Positions 52,992-53,379 of a stretch of DNA of 53,379 bases are shown in pieces (position 1 is the stretch's first letter; each line of letters opens with the position of its first letter). The DNA is from Metapseudomonas resinovorans DSM 21078 (lineage in GTDB: Bacteria; Pseudomonadota; Gammaproteobacteria; Pseudomonadales; Pseudomonadaceae): positions 1-53,379 of the forward strand of contig NZ_AUIE01000037.1 of assembly GCF_000423545.1 (NCBI RefSeq), written 5' to 3'. A model generated the notes under the pieces. It was not told the origin of the DNA. It saw only the letters and a program-made list of their open reading frames with translations, and did not search any database. The position numbers were made by a program, and so were the translations under genes.

Positions 52992-53016
52992 TCGCGAATA
53001 AATTCGCTCCTACAAA
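52992..53016. repeat. Family A palindromic repeat near the IS110 end
   Basis: TTCGCGAATAAATTCGCTCCTACA is a variant with GCGAAT/ATTCGC arms and AA at the centre. It lies 106 bp before the transposase start. Confidence 0.5.
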
Positions 53017-53121
53017 ATTACTCGAAGCAGAACACAAACCTTGTAGATCCTATGCAAAGGCCGCCCGCACGCCGATTCTTAATCCGGGGGATAGAAGGTT
53101 TGGCCCAGAGGAGGAATCGAC

Positions 53122-53379
53122 ATGCGAACGGCCTACGTTGAACAGCATAGTGCGAATGAACCGGTCCTGGCAGTGGCGCTGGAGTTGGCCAAGGCCAGTT
53201 GGAAAGTGGCGCTGAGCGATGCCCGGCGCAACCCCCGGCTGAAGACAGTCGACGCACCGCAGCCCCTGGCGCGCCTGGAGCAGGTGGTGCAAACGATCGC
53301 GGAGACGCGCGCGCTCTGGGCGTTGCCGGCGTCCGCCAGAGTGGTCGTGGTGTATGAAGCGGGCCAGGATGGTTTCTGG
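53122..53379 (+). mobile_element. IS110-family transposase, 5' part only
   Basis: An 86-codon open frame starting at the ATG at 53122 behind GAGGAA and running off the right edge. VLAVALELAKASWKVALSDA matches the start of the RuvC-like domain of IS110 transposases in the subgroup with Glu (ELAK) at the first acidic position. VVVVYEAGQDGFW carries the second acidic residue. The left end of the element must lie between hicA and 53122. IS110 elements carry a guide (bridge) RNA in their non-coding end, and 53030-53121 is the obvious candidate here. Confidence 0.85.

Noticed and set aside
1-53379. CRISPR arrays, tRNA or rRNA genes, phage structural modules
   Set aside because: No regularly spaced direct repeats, no cloverleaf-like or rRNA sequence, and no phage genes recognised.

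Overview
The window looks like chromosomal DNA of a fluorescent Pseudomonas (sensu lato). It is GC-rich, has Pseudomonas-type palindromic intergenic repeats, and its right third is a pyoverdine maturation, export and uptake locus. All identifications come from reading the sequence and from remembered family knowledge; no database search was run.

Layout. (1) 1-2350: the 5' part of a PAAR-DUF2235 gene, a likely type VI secretion lipase effector running off the left edge, followed by a worn helix-turn-helix remnant. (2) 2350-11130: housekeeping and stress genes. These are an OhrR-type regulator, a SulP transporter, a DUF3703 gene behind a MerR-type metal promoter, a methyltransferase, a TauE/SafE permease, an Ohr peroxidase, a thioredoxin-fold protein, a DUF1772 protein, a LprI/MliC lysozyme-inhibitor-like protein and a higBA toxin-antitoxin pair. 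ohrR and ohr lie 4.5 kb apart but both carry the same palindromic operator candidate. (3) 11220-21955: a polyamine-type ABC transport region with two binding proteins, one ATPase and two permeases. It is mixed with a DmpA-type aminopeptidase/amidase, an amidase-signature enzyme, LuxR and LysR regulators, and an S4/pseudouridine-synthase-like protein that lacks the catalytic Asp. The arrangement suggests uptake followed by amide hydrolysis. (4) 22190-25950: a two-gene small-protein module, a YbdK-type ligase, a RES-Xre toxin-antitoxin pair and a TetR regulator. (5) 26098-32658: a LysR regulator divergent from an acyl-CoA synthetase, mmsA, mmsB and an acyl-CoA dehydrogenase, matching valine/isobutyrate catabolism.

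(6) 32769-52129: the pyoverdine locus pvdA, fpvI, fpvR, pvdR-pvdT-opmQ, pvdP, pvdM-pvdN-pvdO, pvdE, an fpvG-like PepSY gene and fpvA. Gene order is very close to P. aeruginosa PAO1, except that pvdF is missing between pvdO and pvdE and a PepSY gene sits between pvdE and fpvA. Five exact TAAAT-N16-CGT boxes (PvdS iron-starvation promoters) precede pvdA, pvdR, pvdP, pvdM and pvdE, and a Fur-box-like sequence lies between fpvI and fpvR. PvdA makes hydroxyornithine. PvdE exports the precursor to the periplasm. PvdP, PvdM, PvdN and PvdO mature it there. PvdRT-OpmQ exports or recycles it. FpvA takes up the ferric form and signals through FpvR to FpvI. The PepSY protein is a candidate for periplasmic iron reduction.

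(7) 52257-53379: a hicAB toxin-antitoxin pair and the 5' end of an IS110-family transposase, located where PAO1 has its pyoverdine synthetases.

Three intergenic repeat families recur. Family A is a 14-base palindrome with two compensatory arm versions, family B is a roughly 70-bp long inverted repeat, and family C is a mini-element with terminal inverted repeats that tends to sit next to family A sites. No tRNA, rRNA or CRISPR array was recognised.
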